Shown: positions 1-9,342 of the stretch, piece after piece
Numbering within the stretch: the first letter of the stretch is position 1
Layout: each line of letters opens with the position of its first letter
NCBI GenBank assembly: GCA_022446965.1
Contig: JAKVBV010000004.1
Location: forward strand, 16,238-80,237
Length of the DNA: 64,000 nucleotides
Direction of reading: 5' to 3'
Origin: Phycisphaerales bacterium
GTDB lineage: Bacteria; Planctomycetota; Phycisphaerae; Phycisphaerales; SM1A02
Notes under the pieces: model-generated
Told to the model about the DNA's origin: nothing
Databases searched by the model: none
What the model saw: only the letters and a program-made list of their open reading frames with translations
Position numbers and translations under genes: made by a program

Positions 1-155
1 CCATCGCGGACATCGGGCAGGGCTCGGTCCGTGATGGTGGACATGGCATAGGTCAAGTAGCTCTCGTGGAGCTCTTGTTCGATCTCCTGCTCGACAACCA
101 TGCCGAGGTTGGAGGGAGTGTCGTCGTCGCCGATGTGTTGTGTTTCGTCACTCAT
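1..155 (-). CDS. gyrA: DNA gyrase subunit A (5' end only)
   Basis: The first 51 codons of a type IIA topoisomerase A subunit run off the left edge of the window. After a poorly conserved acidic start, residues 31-51 read [21 protein letters not shown], the nearly invariant opening of GyrA/ParC (consensus [21 protein letters not shown]). The catalytic tyrosine and the C-terminal beta-pinwheel lie outside. GyrA acts with GyrB, whose gene is at 48955..51483, to introduce negative supercoils. ParC cannot be excluded from this fragment, but a gyrB-type partner in the same window favours GyrA. The start is an ATG just downstream of the tlyA-like gene, 58 bases away, with its own candidate -10 inside that gap. 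Confidence 0.88.
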   Translation of the reverse strand, partial: MSDETQHIGDDDTPSNLGMVVEQEIEQELHESYLTYAMSTITDRALPDVRD

Positions 156-202
156 GAATGCACTGTGCGTGGGCCATGCGATGCACGGCGATGCACTGCG
201 TC

Positions 203-208
203 ATTGTA
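203..208 (-). promoter_or_regulatory. candidate -10 element of gyrA
   Basis: TACAAT on the minus strand, preceded by CGGG, lies 47 bases upstream of the gyrA ATG and predicts a leader of about 40 bases. The gyrB start is preceded by the same CGGGTACAAT string at 51520..51525, so the two gyrase genes may share promoter structure. No clear -35 box is visible. Confidence 0.4.
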
Positions 209-213
209 CCCGT

Positions 214-816
214 TCAGGCCCCATCTGGACGCACATGGAGGAGTGCTTCACGGTTCCCGGAACGACCTTTTCGGCTGCTCTTGGAGCCCCGAATCGGCGA
301 CCACGTTCGGCCAAGAATCGACAGCCCCAGATCCGCCATCGATGCCACCGTGGCGTCGACAATCGTGGCCGCATCGTCGTCGCTCAGAACCCCGTTTTTG
401 AGCATGGTTTTCTTCTCATCACCGCCCACTTCGTAGTGCGGCTTGACCAAGGTGATGATGGAGCCGCCCGGGGCGAGCCACTGCACCGCGGCCGGAAGTG
501 CCTTGCGCTGCGGGGTCCACCCCAGATCGACCACGACCAGATCAACCCCGCCTTCCGGAGGGTCGGCATGCAGGGCATTGGTGCGTTCGTGGACATCCAC
601 TCGGTCGTCACTTCGAAGTGACCACGCCAGCGTGCCGTAGCCGGTGTCCACGGCGATCACACTTGCAGCGCCGCGGTGCAACAGCACATCCGTGAATCCA
701 CCCACATTGCAGCCCAGGTCGGCGCACCGCAGCCCGGTCACATCGACGGAGAATTCGGTGAGGGCGTGGTCGAGTTTGTCGCCTGCTCGTGAGACGAACC
801 GCTTGGGCTCAGTCAT
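214..816 (-). CDS. TlyA-like FtsJ-fold RNA methyltransferase lacking the S4 domain
   Basis: A 200-residue Rossmann-fold SAM-dependent methyltransferase. It opens with FVSRAGDKLDHAL (7-19), the TlyA-family junction (consensus YVSRGGxKL), followed by the SAM-binding motif CADLGCNVGGFTDVLL (31-46), VDLVVVDLGW (91-100) and ITLVKPHYEVG (121-131), whose lysine fits the FtsJ-fold catalytic K-D-K-E set. TlyA proteins 2'-O-methylate cytidines in 16S and 23S rRNA and normally carry an N-terminal S4 RNA-binding domain of about 60 residues, which is missing here. The ATG overlaps the lpxI stop as ATGA, so the pair is probably translationally coupled, and an upstream start would run through lpxI. Methyltransferase: sure; rRNA substrate: inferred. 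Confidence 0.8.
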   Translation of the reverse strand: MTEPKRFVSRAGDKLDHALTEFSVDVTGLRCADLGCNVGGFTDVLLHRGAASVIAVDTGYGTLAWSLRSDDRVDVHERTNALHADPPEGGVDLVVVDLGWTPQRKALPAAVQWLAPGGSIITLVKPHYEVGGDEKKTMLKNGVLSDDDAATIVDATVASMADLGLSILGRTWSPIRGSKSSRKGRSGNREALLHVRPDGA

Positions 817-1649
817 ACTTCGAGGCCGATGACCGAAATGCCCTTGGCGTCGGCGGCGGCGATCACGGCGTCGCGATCGAGCAGAATCACGCTGCCCGCG
901 CCCACGGCCAGCACACCGGCGCCTGCGGCAGCGAGCTGTTCGATGGTCTCCACACCCACGGTGGGCACATCGGCGCGACGATCGTGATTGGCGGACGAGT
1001 TCTTGAGCAGTGTCCATCCCGACATGCGGCACAACTCACCAGCCCGCTTGATCATCGCGGCAGTGCCTTCGGCTGCTTCCACTGCGATCACATCACCGTC
1101 GCGGATCGCCATGGATTGTCCGATGCCCAGATTGGCCGACTGCTGCACGAGGGACCAGCCCAGTGCGATGTCCTGCTGTTGTCCAGCCGTGGCAGCGACG
1201 GCGCCCAACTGGCCCACCGACGCCATGTGTTCCGAAATGTGCGTGGTTGAGTCCATCAGCGTGATGCCACCGTGTTCCATTTCATCCGCAACGGCTGCGA
1301 GCACCGCCGGAGACCGTCGGTCATGGCGAAGCCGACGATACCACAGGCGCAGCCCCGCCCAGTCGGGCACATCCCGAAAGGCACGAAAGCGATCGTGCAT
1401 GCGGGTCTTGTCCACGCGGCCCACCATCACGGCCTGCTCGGCGCCGCATTTGCGAAGTCGTCTGCTCCATGAGCCAGGACGGTACAGCGACACTTCCGTG
1501 AACCAGTCACACAGGTCTCGAAGCGCAGGGTGGGCGTGCCCACGAAAGGCCACGCAGGCCACGCGGTGCCCCTGGGCTCGCATGCCTCTGGCCACAAGCA
1601 CGGGCAGCTGGCCTTCGCCGGCAATCAGTCCTACGACGTCGCTCGTCAT
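813..1649 (-). CDS. lpxI: UDP-2,3-diacylglucosamine pyrophosphatase LpxI
   Basis: A 278-residue protein of the LpxI (DUF1009) family, which hydrolyses UDP-2,3-diacylglucosamine to lipid X in lipid A synthesis, at the inner face of the cytoplasmic membrane. The start VVGLIAGEGQLPVLVA is the family's N-terminal signature, and the C-terminal domain has the expected DRRADVPTVGVETIE stretch, matching the RxDLPTVG core that holds the catalytic aspartate, followed by AGAGVLAVGAGSVILLDRD. Length fits the family (about 270-280). The ATG at 1649 was chosen because homologous sequence begins there; a minus-strand TACTGT sits 4 bases upstream. Its presence argues for a lipid A outer membrane. It is followed by the tlyA-like gene with a 4-base overlap. 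Confidence 0.9.
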   Translation of the reverse strand: MTSDVVGLIAGEGQLPVLVARGMRAQGHRVACVAFRGHAHPALRDLCDWFTEVSLYRPGSWSRRLRKCGAEQAVMVGRVDKTRMHDRFRAFRDVPDWAGLRLWYRRLRHDRRSPAVLAAVADEMEHGGITLMDSTTHISEHMASVGQLGAVAATAGQQQDIALGWSLVQQSANLGIGQSMAIRDGDVIAVEAAEGTAAMIKRAGELCRMSGWTLLKNSSANHDRRADVPTVGVETIEQLAAAGAGVLAVGAGSVILLDRDAVIAAADAKGISVIGLEV

Positions 1650-1667
1650 GCGCACAGTATGACCGGG

Positions 1668-1673
1668 TAGGGT
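1668..1673 (+). promoter_or_regulatory. candidate -10 giving a leaderless mRNA (LOG gene)
   Basis: TAGGGT ends 7 bases before the ATG at 1681, with no Shine-Dalgarno sequence between. Transcription would start at or within a base of the start codon. Part of the window-wide pattern described in the findings. Confidence 0.4.
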
Positions 1674-1680
1674 GCAGAAC

Positions 1681-2268
1681 ATGAAACGGGTCACCGTGTA
1701 TTGTGCCTCATCCACTCGCCTGCCACAGTCGTGGTACGACGCTGCCGAAGCGATCGGCAAGCAACTGGCAGAGCATGACTTGGAGCTTGTCTACGGCGGC
1801 GGATCCATCGGCCTGATGGGGGCCTGTGCCACCGGTACCAAGCAGGCCGGTGGCCATGTGCACGGGGTGATCACGCACAAGCTTGTGGCCATGGAGCAGG
1901 CATGGGATGGGTGCGACGTGCTGGACGTGGTGGACACCATGCAGCAGCGTCGCCGCAAACTGTTGGATCTCGCCGATGGGCTACTTGTGTTGCCTGGCGG
2001 CCTGGGCACGATGGAAGAATTCTTCGAAGCACTGGTTGCCCGGCAGCTCGGTGATCACGGCACGCCCATCGTGCTGGTGAACATCGACGGTGCACTCACG
2101 AGCCTGATCGACATGCTCAATGACCTCACGCAACGACAGCTGATTCGTGACAGCATTCACAGTCTGTACGCCGTCGCAGACGATCCGTCGCAGGCCGTGC
2201 AGCTACTGCTGAATCAAGACGGTGGCGTGGTGGATCCCGCGGGCTTCGTACCCAGCGGCGAGGGCTGA
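1681..2268 (+). CDS. LOG family protein (TIGR00730; putative nucleoside 5'-monophosphate phosphoribohydrolase)
   Basis: A 195-residue Rossmann-fold protein with the two LOG signatures: YGGGSIGLMG (38-47) and LPGGLGTMEEFFE (104-116), the PGGxGTxxE motif that binds phosphate and carries the catalytic residues. Family members cleave the N-glycosidic bond of cytokinin riboside monophosphates or AMP-like nucleotides to free base and ribose 5-phosphate; the bacterial substrate is often unclear. The family fit is full length. A GTG 9 bases upstream is in frame, but the ATG fits better with the -10-like element before it. It is divergent from lpxI, and its end faces dsbD 5 bases away. Confidence 0.88.
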   Translation: MKRVTVYCASSTRLPQSWYDAAEAIGKQLAEHDLELVYGGGSIGLMGACATGTKQAGGHVHGVITHKLVAMEQAWDGCDVLDVVDTMQQRRRKLLDLADGLLVLPGGLGTMEEFFEALVARQLGDHGTPIVLVNIDGALTSLIDMLNDLTQRQLIRDSIHSLYAVADDPSQAVQLLLNQDGGVVDPAGFVPSGEG

Positions 2269-2273
2269 CCTGA

Positions 2274-4382
2274 TCAAGAGGCCTTGGCCTTCTTCACACT
2301 GTCGACCACCTGCTGCACGGTGTAGAAGTCACCCTTGAAGATCTCGCTGCCATCCGGGGCGAAGATCACCAGCAACGGAATCTGATGGCGGCCCATGTCA
2401 TGCAGCATGGCGTTGCCTTCTGCGTTGTTGCCGGTGAGATCCACCTTCATCGGCACCACGCCCGCTGCGCCAAGGGTTGCGGCGACTTCGGGGCTGGCCA
2501 GCACGGTCTTCTCGAGTGCCTTGCAGTTCAAGCACCACTCGGCAGTGAATTCCAGCACCACCACGTTGCCCTCGTCCAGCGCCGTCTCGAAGCGGTCAGG
2601 TTGGTAGTACACCCAGTCGATGGGGCCCTTGTCCGTGAGGTGATTGGCGCCAAACACAGCCGTGGCGCACAGGAGCACGGACAACACTGTGCCGATGACC
2701 TGCCATTTGCCTGCCGGTGGTCGAGTGCCGTCTTCACGCTTTGGGCTGAGCATCCAGGCGCGGTAGCCCAGCCACAGGGCGGAGGCGACCACCACAGCCG
2801 CCACGAACCAGAAGTACATGCGGCTTGGTGGTTCCGGCGGCTCTGCCAGCATGCCACTGAGGCCCACGCCGATGAAGAACGCCGCAGCAGCGAGCATGAG
2901 TCCACCGAGGAACTGTTTGATCAACTCACTGGCCGGTCCCGCTTTGGGCATGCGGTCCGTGAGATGCGGGAACATCGCCAGTACGAGATACGGCAATGCC
3001 ATGCCCACACCGATGGCGGCGAACGTGACCAATGTGACGGTGTTCGACTCGACCGTTGCAGCCCATGCCATCGCTGCGCCCATGAACGGTGCCGTACACG
3101 GCGTGCTGAGCACCGCCGTCATGATGCCGAAGAGGAATGAGCCCGTCAGAGTGTCGTGCTTGGGACTCACCATGTACACGGCGTCAGGCAGCTTGAGCGT
3201 GAACAGCCCGCACATGCCAACCGCCATGGCGGCAATGATCACACCCACACCCACGGAGAATGCGGGGTACTGGAACAGTTGGTTGCTGGCAGTAAAGCCA
3301 CTGAGGAGGGTGATGGCGAGCCCGATGGCCATCCAGAAGGCCGTCACGCCGACGGCCATGGCGATACCCAGTGCAACCGTGCGTTGTCTGGAGTGCGATC
3401 CCGCGGACAGTGCCATGATCTTGATGGGAATCACCGGCAACACGCAGGGCGTGAGATTCAGCAAGAAGCCGCCGAATGCAGCGATCACCAGCAGCATGAG
3501 AAAGCCCAGGCCGCTGGCATCCACACTGAACTCCCATCCGAAGGCGTTGAACACCACGGGTTCCTCAGCGGGGGCTTCTCCCGAGGCGATGCGTGAATAC
3601 ACGCTCGTATCGAAGCCGCTGAACACGGGCGGTTCAGTTTCAGAACCATTGATATTCGCCAGTGTCTCGGGCGTGACGATGTCGAATGTCACATCGATCG
3701 CGCTCTGCAGCCACCGCTTCGAGGGCTCGGCGCCTGGTGCTGGAGGCCGGGGCGTGGGGGCCATGCACATGATGTCGTCGCACGCCTGAAACACAGGGTG
3801 GACGCTGAGTGTGGCCGACCCAAGCGGGGCGTCGGCGGCCACATGCACGGGCACGAAGGCCACAGCTTTGCCCTCGTACACCCCGTAGAGCACCGGCGTG
3901 CCGCCGAAGGCCACTTCCACATCGTGGGCCTCAGGCCACTGAATCCACTTGGTGCGGGCGATCAGCGAGCCGTTCTCAGGGGCATCAATGACAATGTCGG
4001 TGGCCACGTAGTCGCTGGGGGAGCCCAGCTCCGGCGGGACCACTGGTGCGTGCGTATGGATATGCCAGCCGGGCTGGTGGTCGAAGATCACCGCGATGGC
4101 GGTGTCCTGGCCTGGGGTGACTTGGGCCCGTTGGGCGACCACGCTGACATCCACCTGGTCTCGCGAATCCATGTAGACCGGCGGTTCGGGCTGCGTGGGC
4201 TGCGGCGGCGCGAATGGATTGCCAAAGGGCAATGTGGCCGGCAGGGCGATGAGAAGGGCTGAAAGGGCTGACAACGCGGTTTTCCTTGAGCGAGGACGAC
4301 GTTGCAGTGTACGGCATACCCCCCCGGATCGGTTGCCAACAACTTTCGGGGCGGATACCCTGCTCCGTTCGAGTGTGGCCAT
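2274..4382 (-). CDS. dsbD: thiol:disulfide interchange protein DsbD-like (membrane, with C-terminal thioredoxin domain)
   Basis: A 702-residue protein with the three-part DsbD architecture. An N-terminal periplasmic beta-sandwich region includes HPVFQACDDIMCMAP, the redox-active cysteine pair. A membrane core of about eight helices carries LTPCVLPVIPIK and LSTPCTAPFMG, whose cysteines relay electrons. A C-terminal thioredoxin-like domain has WCLNCK (616-621) as the CxxC. DsbD passes reductant from cytoplasmic thioredoxin to periplasmic partners for protein isomerisation or cytochrome c maturation. The start is uncertain: the ATG at 4382 precedes a basic stretch and then a hydrophobic signal-like segment (ALSALSALLIALPATL) at about residues 35-50, an unusually long n-region, so a later non-ATG start is possible. 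Confidence 0.87.
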   Translation of the reverse strand: MATLERSRVSAPKVVGNRSGGVCRTLQRRPRSRKTALSALSALLIALPATLPFGNPFAPPQPTQPEPPVYMDSRDQVDVSVVAQRAQVTPGQDTAIAVIFDHQPGWHIHTHAPVVPPELGSPSDYVATDIVIDAPENGSLIARTKWIQWPEAHDVEVAFGGTPVLYGVYEGKAVAFVPVHVAADAPLGSATLSVHPVFQACDDIMCMAPTPRPPAPGAEPSKRWLQSAIDVTFDIVTPETLANINGSETEPPVFSGFDTSVYSRIASGEAPAEEPVVFNAFGWEFSVDASGLGFLMLLVIAAFGGFLLNLTPCVLPVIPIKIMALSAGSHSRQRTVALGIAMAVGVTAFWMAIGLAITLLSGFTASNQLFQYPAFSVGVGVIIAAMAVGMCGLFTLKLPDAVYMVSPKHDTLTGSFLFGIMTAVLSTPCTAPFMGAAMAWAATVESNTVTLVTFAAIGVGMALPYLVLAMFPHLTDRMPKAGPASELIKQFLGGLMLAAAAFFIGVGLSGMLAEPPEPPSRMYFWFVAAVVVASALWLGYRAWMLSPKREDGTRPPAGKWQVIGTVLSVLLCATAVFGANHLTDKGPIDWVYYQPDRFETALDEGNVVVLEFTAEWCLNCKALEKTVLASPEVAATLGAAGVVPMKVDLTGNNAEGNAMLHDMGRHQIPLLVIFAPDGSEIFKGDFYTVQQVVDSVKKAKAS

Positions 4383-4732
4383 GAGGGCCCACCCGTCTGG
4401 AACCAGATTCTGATGTCGACGACCCGACAACTCGTTTCCCATGTGGAGTGATGCACTCCAACCCGTGGCCAGCGTCGGTCGTGCGCTGTCCGTCCTGTGG
4501 CCCACGTCGGGCTGCTGCAGGGGCCTTCTGATGGCCTGATCCGATCGTCACACGATCGTGTTGGGCTGGTGCAGGCCACCAGCTGCGTCGACGCGGGTCG
4601 AAGATGCCCTGACACCGGGCCTCGGCCCGCTGTGTCATTCAAGGGCCCGACATTCCAGTTCGTCTTCGCGCGAACGACATTTCAATCCTGCTGCCCCGCG
4701 CAGCGACAACCAAAGAGACCAGGCACACCGCC
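4383..4732. other. 350-base divergent intergenic region (dsbD / nusA)
   Basis: No convincing gene: the short ORFs on both strands have no recognisable content, and rimP, which usually precedes nusA, is absent. A small symmetrical element, CGATCG-N5-CGATCG (4542..4558), lies near the middle. The region should hold the promoters for both flanking genes, but I could not pick one with confidence. Confidence 0.5.
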
Positions 4733-6166
4733 ATGAGTTCCGACCTCATCCGATTCATTGACGCCATCGCCCGCGACCGCGGCGTGGACCGCGACCTTCT
4801 TCTGCAAGATCTCGAGCAGGCCCTTGTCAGCGCCGCTCGGAAGCACTTCAACTCGCTCGACACCGAGGCTTTCGGGTGCGCCATCGACGTGGCTTCCGGC
4901 GAGATTCGTTTGTGGCGCATGGATGAAGAATCCGGCACCCACGAGATGATCCCGATGGAAGCGCTCGGCCGTATTCCGGCCCAGACTGCCAAGCAGGTGA
5001 TGATCCAGCGGTTCCGCGAGAACGAGAAGGTGAGCCTGCTCGATGAGTACGGCAAGCGGGTGGGCGATGTCATCACCGGTGCAGCGCACCGTTATGAAGG
5101 CGGCGCGCTGATCGTGCAGATCGACCGTGTGGAAGGCTTCATGCCCCGCAGTCAGCAGATCCCCGGCGAGCAGTTCCATCAAGGTGATCGTGTGCGATGC
5201 CTGATTCAGGAAGTGCGTGAAGAAGGTAGCCGCGTGAAGATCATCCTGTCGCGACGCCACGAAGACTTCATCCGCCGTCTGTTCGAAGCAGAGGTGCCGG
5301 AAGTGTCCGAGCATGTGATCGAACTGAAGGCGATGGCACGTGAGGCGGGCTTCCGCACCAAGGTCGCAGTCGCGTCGATCGATTCCAAGGTCGATGCCGT
5401 GGGCGCCTGCGTGGGCGTGCGTGGCAGCCGCATCCGCAACATCGTGGATGAACTCGGCGGCGAGAAGATCGACATCGTGCGGTGGAACGAGTCGAGCCAG
5501 GTGCTCATCGCCAACGCACTCAAGCCTGCCGAAGTGGAAGACGTGAGTCTGTGCTTCGAATTGGGCCGAGCAACAATCATCGTTCGCGAAGATCAGCTGT
5601 CATTGGCCATCGGCCGTCGCGGCCAGAACGTGCGGCTCGCCGCTCGTCTCACCGGCTGGGACATCGACATCCTTACGCCCGAGGAATTCGCCAAGGGCCT
5701 AGAAGTCATCGAAGAAACCGTCAAGCCGCTCAACGGCATCGAAGATTCCATGCTCGATCGCATGGGTGCCTTGGGCATGATCAGTGTGTTCGATGTCGAG
5801 GAAGTCGGCGCCGACGTGCTGGTGGCCGAAGTGGGCATGACCGAAGAGGTCGCCGCCCTGGTGGTGACCGCCTGTGCGCAACGAGCCAAGGAGCTCGCCG
5901 AGAAGCAGGAGAAGGAACGCGAAGAAGCCGAACGCCGCAAGGCCGAGGAAGAAGCCGCGGCCGACTCCGTGCTGGGCGATGGTGGCGCAGTGGAACCATC
6001 CGCCGAAGCGGCGGTGGATTCGATTCTTGGTGGCGGCTCCGCCCCCGAGCCGCCTGGCGAAGCCGTCGACGCATCGGAAACGCCCGATGCCCAAGCGGCT
6101 GAAGAAGACACTGCTGAAGCAGATGAAGCGCAGGAAGCATCGGAGGCACCCACCGAAGCCTCCTGA
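4733..6166 (+). CDS. nusA: transcription termination/antitermination factor NusA
   Basis: A 477-residue NusA with all core domains in order: N-terminal RNA-polymerase-binding domain (1-105), S1 domain (about 108-174), KH1 with ACVGVRGSRIRNIVDELGG (225-243) and KH2 with LSLAIGRRGQNVRLAARL near 290-307. After the KH pair comes one helix-hairpin-helix-like acidic repeat (about 335-385), then a 90-residue tail rich in Glu, Ala and Lys that looks disordered. NusA modulates pausing, termination and antitermination. The ATG at 4733 gives the standard start (LIRFIDAIARDRGVD). It is followed 75 bases later by infB, the usual partner; rimP is missing upstream. Confidence 0.97.
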   Translation: MSSDLIRFIDAIARDRGVDRDLLLQDLEQALVSAARKHFNSLDTEAFGCAIDVASGEIRLWRMDEESGTHEMIPMEALGRIPAQTAKQVMIQRFRENEKVSLLDEYGKRVGDVITGAAHRYEGGALIVQIDRVEGFMPRSQQIPGEQFHQGDRVRCLIQEVREEGSRVKIILSRRHEDFIRRLFEAEVPEVSEHVIELKAMAREAGFRTKVAVASIDSKVDAVGACVGVRGSRIRNIVDELGGEKIDIVRWNESSQVLIANALKPAEVEDVSLCFELGRATIIVREDQLSLAIGRRGQNVRLAARLTGWDIDILTPEEFAKGLEVIEETVKPLNGIEDSMLDRMGALGMISVFDVEEVGADVLVAEVGMTEEVAALVVTACAQRAKELAEKQEKEREEAERRKAEEEAAADSVLGDGGAVEPSAEAAVDSILGGGSAPEPPGEAVDASETPDAQAAEEDTAEADEAQEASEAPTEAS

Positions 6167-6188
6167 GTGGAGGCCGGCGTGCATGTGT

Positions 6189-6208
6189 GACTCGGTGCGT
6201 GCCGAGTC
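6189..6208 (+). promoter_or_regulatory. hairpin in the nusA-infB gap
   Basis: GACTCGG and CCGAGTC form a perfect 7-base-pair stem around a 6-base loop in the short gap between nusA and infB. No U-run follows, so it is more likely an attenuator or processing site than a strong terminator. Confidence 0.35.
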
Positions 6209-6241
6209 CAATGAGTCCCGGGGGGGGAGTTGGAGCGATTC

Positions 6242-8947
6242 GTGGCCAAGAAAGCGGCATCAATCAGGGTTCATCAGGTCGCCAAGGAACTTGGCGTCAC
6301 CTCCAAGGCGATCGTGCAGAAGTGCACGGAGGAGGGGATTCCCGACATCACCAACCACATGTCCGCATTGTCCGCCGGTCTCGCGGCAACGATTCGGGAG
6401 TGGTTCAGTGGTGAAGGCGCCTCAGGCAGCGCCGTGGAGACGGCTGCCAAGGTTGATCTGAAGAAGGCCAAAGCCAAGCCCCGCAAGAAGGCCGCCAAGA
6501 AGACGGCGACCAAGGCCAAGGCAGCAGATGCACCTGCAGCGGTCGCGCCACTTGTGGTGGGACCTGTCGCAGAGCCAGTTGCGCCTGCTACGCCTGCAGT
6601 GCCTGAGGCGCCGGTCGCTCCAGATTCAACGGACACACCCGAGGCTCCGGCTGATGAGAACAAGGCCGATGGCCCCGTCGCCACGCCCAACACGCCCGAC
6701 CGTCCGGATGTTGTGGCTCCCATCGGTCGCAAGCTCGATGAGCCCAAGAAGACCAAGCTCTCGGGACCACGGATCATTCGCGTGGAACAGCCCGAAGCAG
6801 TGCCGCCACCGCGTGCCCGCGGCCCGCGGCCTGGTGGTCCCGGTGGGCCTGGTGGTCCCGGTGGGCCTGGTGGTGGAGGTGGTGGCCCCGGCCGACCCAT
6901 GCCCATGGATGCGCCCGGCCGAGATTCGGGTCGAGGCGGCAGCCGTGGTCGCAACAACCGACGCCGCAGCAACACGCCTGAGCGCAGTGGTGGTCGAGAT
7001 GGTCGCCAGCAGCAGGATCAGAATCGCCAGAGCAACTGGCGAGAGCAGGATCTGCGTGAACGAGAAATGCGGCTCAATCGCAGTGGCGGGTTCTTCCGCG
7101 CTGTTCGTCGTGACAGTTCCAAGCGGGCGACTGCCGGTGGTGGCGAACGTGCCAAGACCGCGTTCGATCAGGGCGGTTCCATCCAGATGGCTGAACCGAT
7201 CGGCCTGAAGGACCTCAGCGCCGAGAGCGGTGTGAAGACGCGCGACATTCTCGCGTGGCTCATTTCCCACGGCCACGAGTACACCATCAACAGCGTGTTG
7301 CCCAATGAGGTGGCTGTCGAGTGCATGATGGGCTTCAACATCGAGTTGGAAGTGACCGAGCACCTGACCGCCGAAGAAAAGCTCGAAGAGGCATTCGCAG
7401 CTCGCGACATGCACGACGAGCAGACACGTTCGCCGGTGGTCACGATTCTCGGTCATGTGGATCACGGCAAGACCTCGCTGTTGGATCAGATCCGCAGCGC
7501 GAACGTGGCTGATGGCGAAGCCGGTGGCATCACCCAGGCGACCAGCGCATTCCGCGTGCCCGTCACTGTTGGTGATGGTGATCGTGTGATCACGTTCATC
7601 GACACGCCGGGCCACGAAGCATTCACCGAGATGCGTGCTCGTGGTGCCAAGGTCACCGACATCGTGATTCTGCTCGTGGCCGCCGACGACGGCGTCATGC
7701 CGCAGACCGTGGAGTCGATCGCCCATGCCAAGGCGGCCGGTGTGCCGATCGTCGTGGCGCTCAACAAGATCGACAAGCCTGAGGCGACCGACGCCAACAT
7801 CCAACGCATTCTGGGTCAGCTCGCCGAGCAGGAACTGAATCCCGTGGAGTGGGGCGGCGACATCGAAGTGGTTCGCACCAGTGCGCTCAAGGGCGAGGGT
7901 ATTCAGGACATTCTGGAAATTGTTGACCTGCAGGCCCAAATGCTCGAACTCACCGGCGACTTTGGTGGTCCTGCCGAGGGCACCGTGCTGGAAGCCAAGT
8001 TGGAAGAGGGCCGCGGTGCGGTCGCCAACATTCTGGTCCAGCAGGGTCAGCTCAAGAAGGGCGATTACGTGGTGGTTGGCCGTGGCTTCGGCCGTGTTCG
8101 TGACATCGTCGATGACCGCGGCAATCGCGACAAGCAGGCCGGCCCGTCACAGCCCGTGGCGATTTCAGGCATCAACGAAGTGCCCGATGCCGGCGACCGT
8201 TTCTTCACGGTCAAGAATCTTCGCGAGGCTGAGGCTGCCGCCAAGGAGCGCATCCAGGCCGAACGAGAGAAGGCGTTGTCGCGAGACAAGGTCACGCTCG
8301 ACAACATTCTTGACCACATGGCCGAGGCAGGGAAGAAGGAACTGCCCATCATCCTGAAGGCCGACGTGCAGGGTTCGGTGGAAACCATCCGTGCGTCGCT
8401 CGACAAGATGACGACCGACGAGGTCAAGGTTGTGGTCAAGCACGCCGCCGTGGGTGGCATCACCGCTTCCGACGTCTCGTTGGCCGAAGCATCAGGCGCG
8501 GTCGTCATCGGCTTCAACGCCACGGCATCGGGTTCGGTGCGAAAGTCGGCGGAGCAGGCTGGTGTCGACATCCGCGACTACAGCGTGATCTACGACATCA
8601 CCGAGGACATCGAGAAGGCCATCAAGGGCATGCTCGATCCGGAGCATCGCATCGAAGTGCTCGGCCATGCCGAGGTGCGTGATGTCTTCCGTGTGTCCAA
8701 GGTCGGCATGGTGGCCGGTTGCTATGTGACCAGTGGCACCATCGAACGCAACGCACTCATCCGTGTGACGCGCGAGGACATCGTCATCGAGAACGACCGC
8801 AAGCTGTCACAGCTCAAGCGCTTCAAGGATGACGCCAAGGAAGTTCGCTCTGGTCTGGAGTGCGGCATGTTGATCGACGGATACGACGACATCCGCGTGG
8901 GCGACGTGCTTGAGTGCTACAAGACGCAGGAGGTCCGGCCCGAGTGA
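6242..8947 (+). CDS. infB: translation initiation factor IF-2
   Basis: A 901-residue IF2, the GTPase that brings fMet-tRNA to the 30S subunit. The IF2 N-domain ([20 protein letters not shown]) starts at residue 8, then a 300-residue linker rich in Lys/Ala, Pro and a Gly-Pro run (about 200-220), then a second IF2_N-like helix near 320. The G domain begins with GHVDHGKT at 404, with DTPGH, NKID and TSALKGEG as G3, G4 and G5, then domains II-IV. The start is a GTG giving MAKKAASIR; a TTG 12 bases earlier is also in frame, but GGAG at 6232-6235 is 6 bases from the GTG, whereas the G-run abuts the TTG. The rbfA start overlaps the stop. Confidence 0.96.
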   Translation: MAKKAASIRVHQVAKELGVTSKAIVQKCTEEGIPDITNHMSALSAGLAATIREWFSGEGASGSAVETAAKVDLKKAKAKPRKKAAKKTATKAKAADAPAAVAPLVVGPVAEPVAPATPAVPEAPVAPDSTDTPEAPADENKADGPVATPNTPDRPDVVAPIGRKLDEPKKTKLSGPRIIRVEQPEAVPPPRARGPRPGGPGGPGGPGGPGGGGGGPGRPMPMDAPGRDSGRGGSRGRNNRRRSNTPERSGGRDGRQQQDQNRQSNWREQDLREREMRLNRSGGFFRAVRRDSSKRATAGGGERAKTAFDQGGSIQMAEPIGLKDLSAESGVKTRDILAWLISHGHEYTINSVLPNEVAVECMMGFNIELEVTEHLTAEEKLEEAFAARDMHDEQTRSPVVTILGHVDHGKTSLLDQIRSANVADGEAGGITQATSAFRVPVTVGDGDRVITFIDTPGHEAFTEMRARGAKVTDIVILLVAADDGVMPQTVESIAHAKAAGVPIVVALNKIDKPEATDANIQRILGQLAEQELNPVEWGGDIEVVRTSALKGEGIQDILEIVDLQAQMLELTGDFGGPAEGTVLEAKLEEGRGAVANILVQQGQLKKGDYVVVGRGFGRVRDIVDDRGNRDKQAGPSQPVAISGINEVPDAGDRFFTVKNLREAEAAAKERIQAEREKALSRDKVTLDNILDHMAEAGKKELPIILKADVQGSVETIRASLDKMTTDEVKVVVKHAAVGGITASDVSLAEASGAVVIGFNATASGSVRKSAEQAGVDIRDYSVIYDITEDIEKAIKGMLDPEHRIEVLGHAEVRDVFRVSKVGMVAGCYVTSGTIERNALIRVTREDIVIENDRKLSQLKRFKDDAKEVRSGLECGMLIDGYDDIRVGDVLECYKTQEVRPE

Positions 8948-9342
8948 TCGGGGCGGCAACCACATTGAGTCGATCTCAAGAGCGCAATGATGAAGTGCTG
9001 CGACGTGCCATGCAGGAACGCCTGGCCCGCGGCATTGCCGATCCTCGAGTCAAGGGCATGGTGTCCGTGACTCGAGTGTCGCTGAGCCCGGACCGCGCCG
9101 ACGCGCGGATCTGGGTGTCGGTGTTGCCTGAACAGCACGCCGAACTTTCCGTGCGAGGACTGCAATCTGCAGCGGCCAAGCTGCGCAAGGAACTGGGAGA
9201 GAAGCTCCGCATGCGGCGTCTGCCGCGGCTGCACTTCCTTCTGGACGATTCACTCAAGCGAGAAGCCCGGGTGTTGCGGGCGATCGACGAGGCTCGAAGT
9301 CGCGACAGCGACGCTGATACCGGCGAGGACATTCAACCGTGA
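8944..9342 (+). CDS. rbfA: ribosome-binding factor A
   Basis: A 132-residue RbfA, which binds the 30S subunit and helps mature the 5' end of 16S rRNA. Family features include RSQERNDEVLRRAMQERLA at the start, the region around DPRVKGMVSVTRVSLSPD, DARIWVSVL, and RRLPRLHFLLDDSLK near the end. It starts with a GTG that overlaps the infB TGA (GTGA). The nusA-infB-rbfA order is the classic bacterial one. An in-frame TTG eight codons later is a less likely start. Confidence 0.93.
   Translation: MIGAATTLSRSQERNDEVLRRAMQERLARGIADPRVKGMVSVTRVSLSPDRADARIWVSVLPEQHAELSVRGLQSAAAKLRKELGEKLRMRRLPRLHFLLDDSLKREARVLRAIDEARSRDSDADTGEDIQP

Noticed and set aside
4497..4736. Plus-strand ORF in the dsbD-nusA gap
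   Set aside because: Composition and content look like non-coding sequence; it runs into the nusA start in another frame.
6230..6241. TTG start for infB
   Set aside because: The G-rich ribosome-binding sequence directly abuts it, and the GTG twelve bases on matches the family N-terminus.
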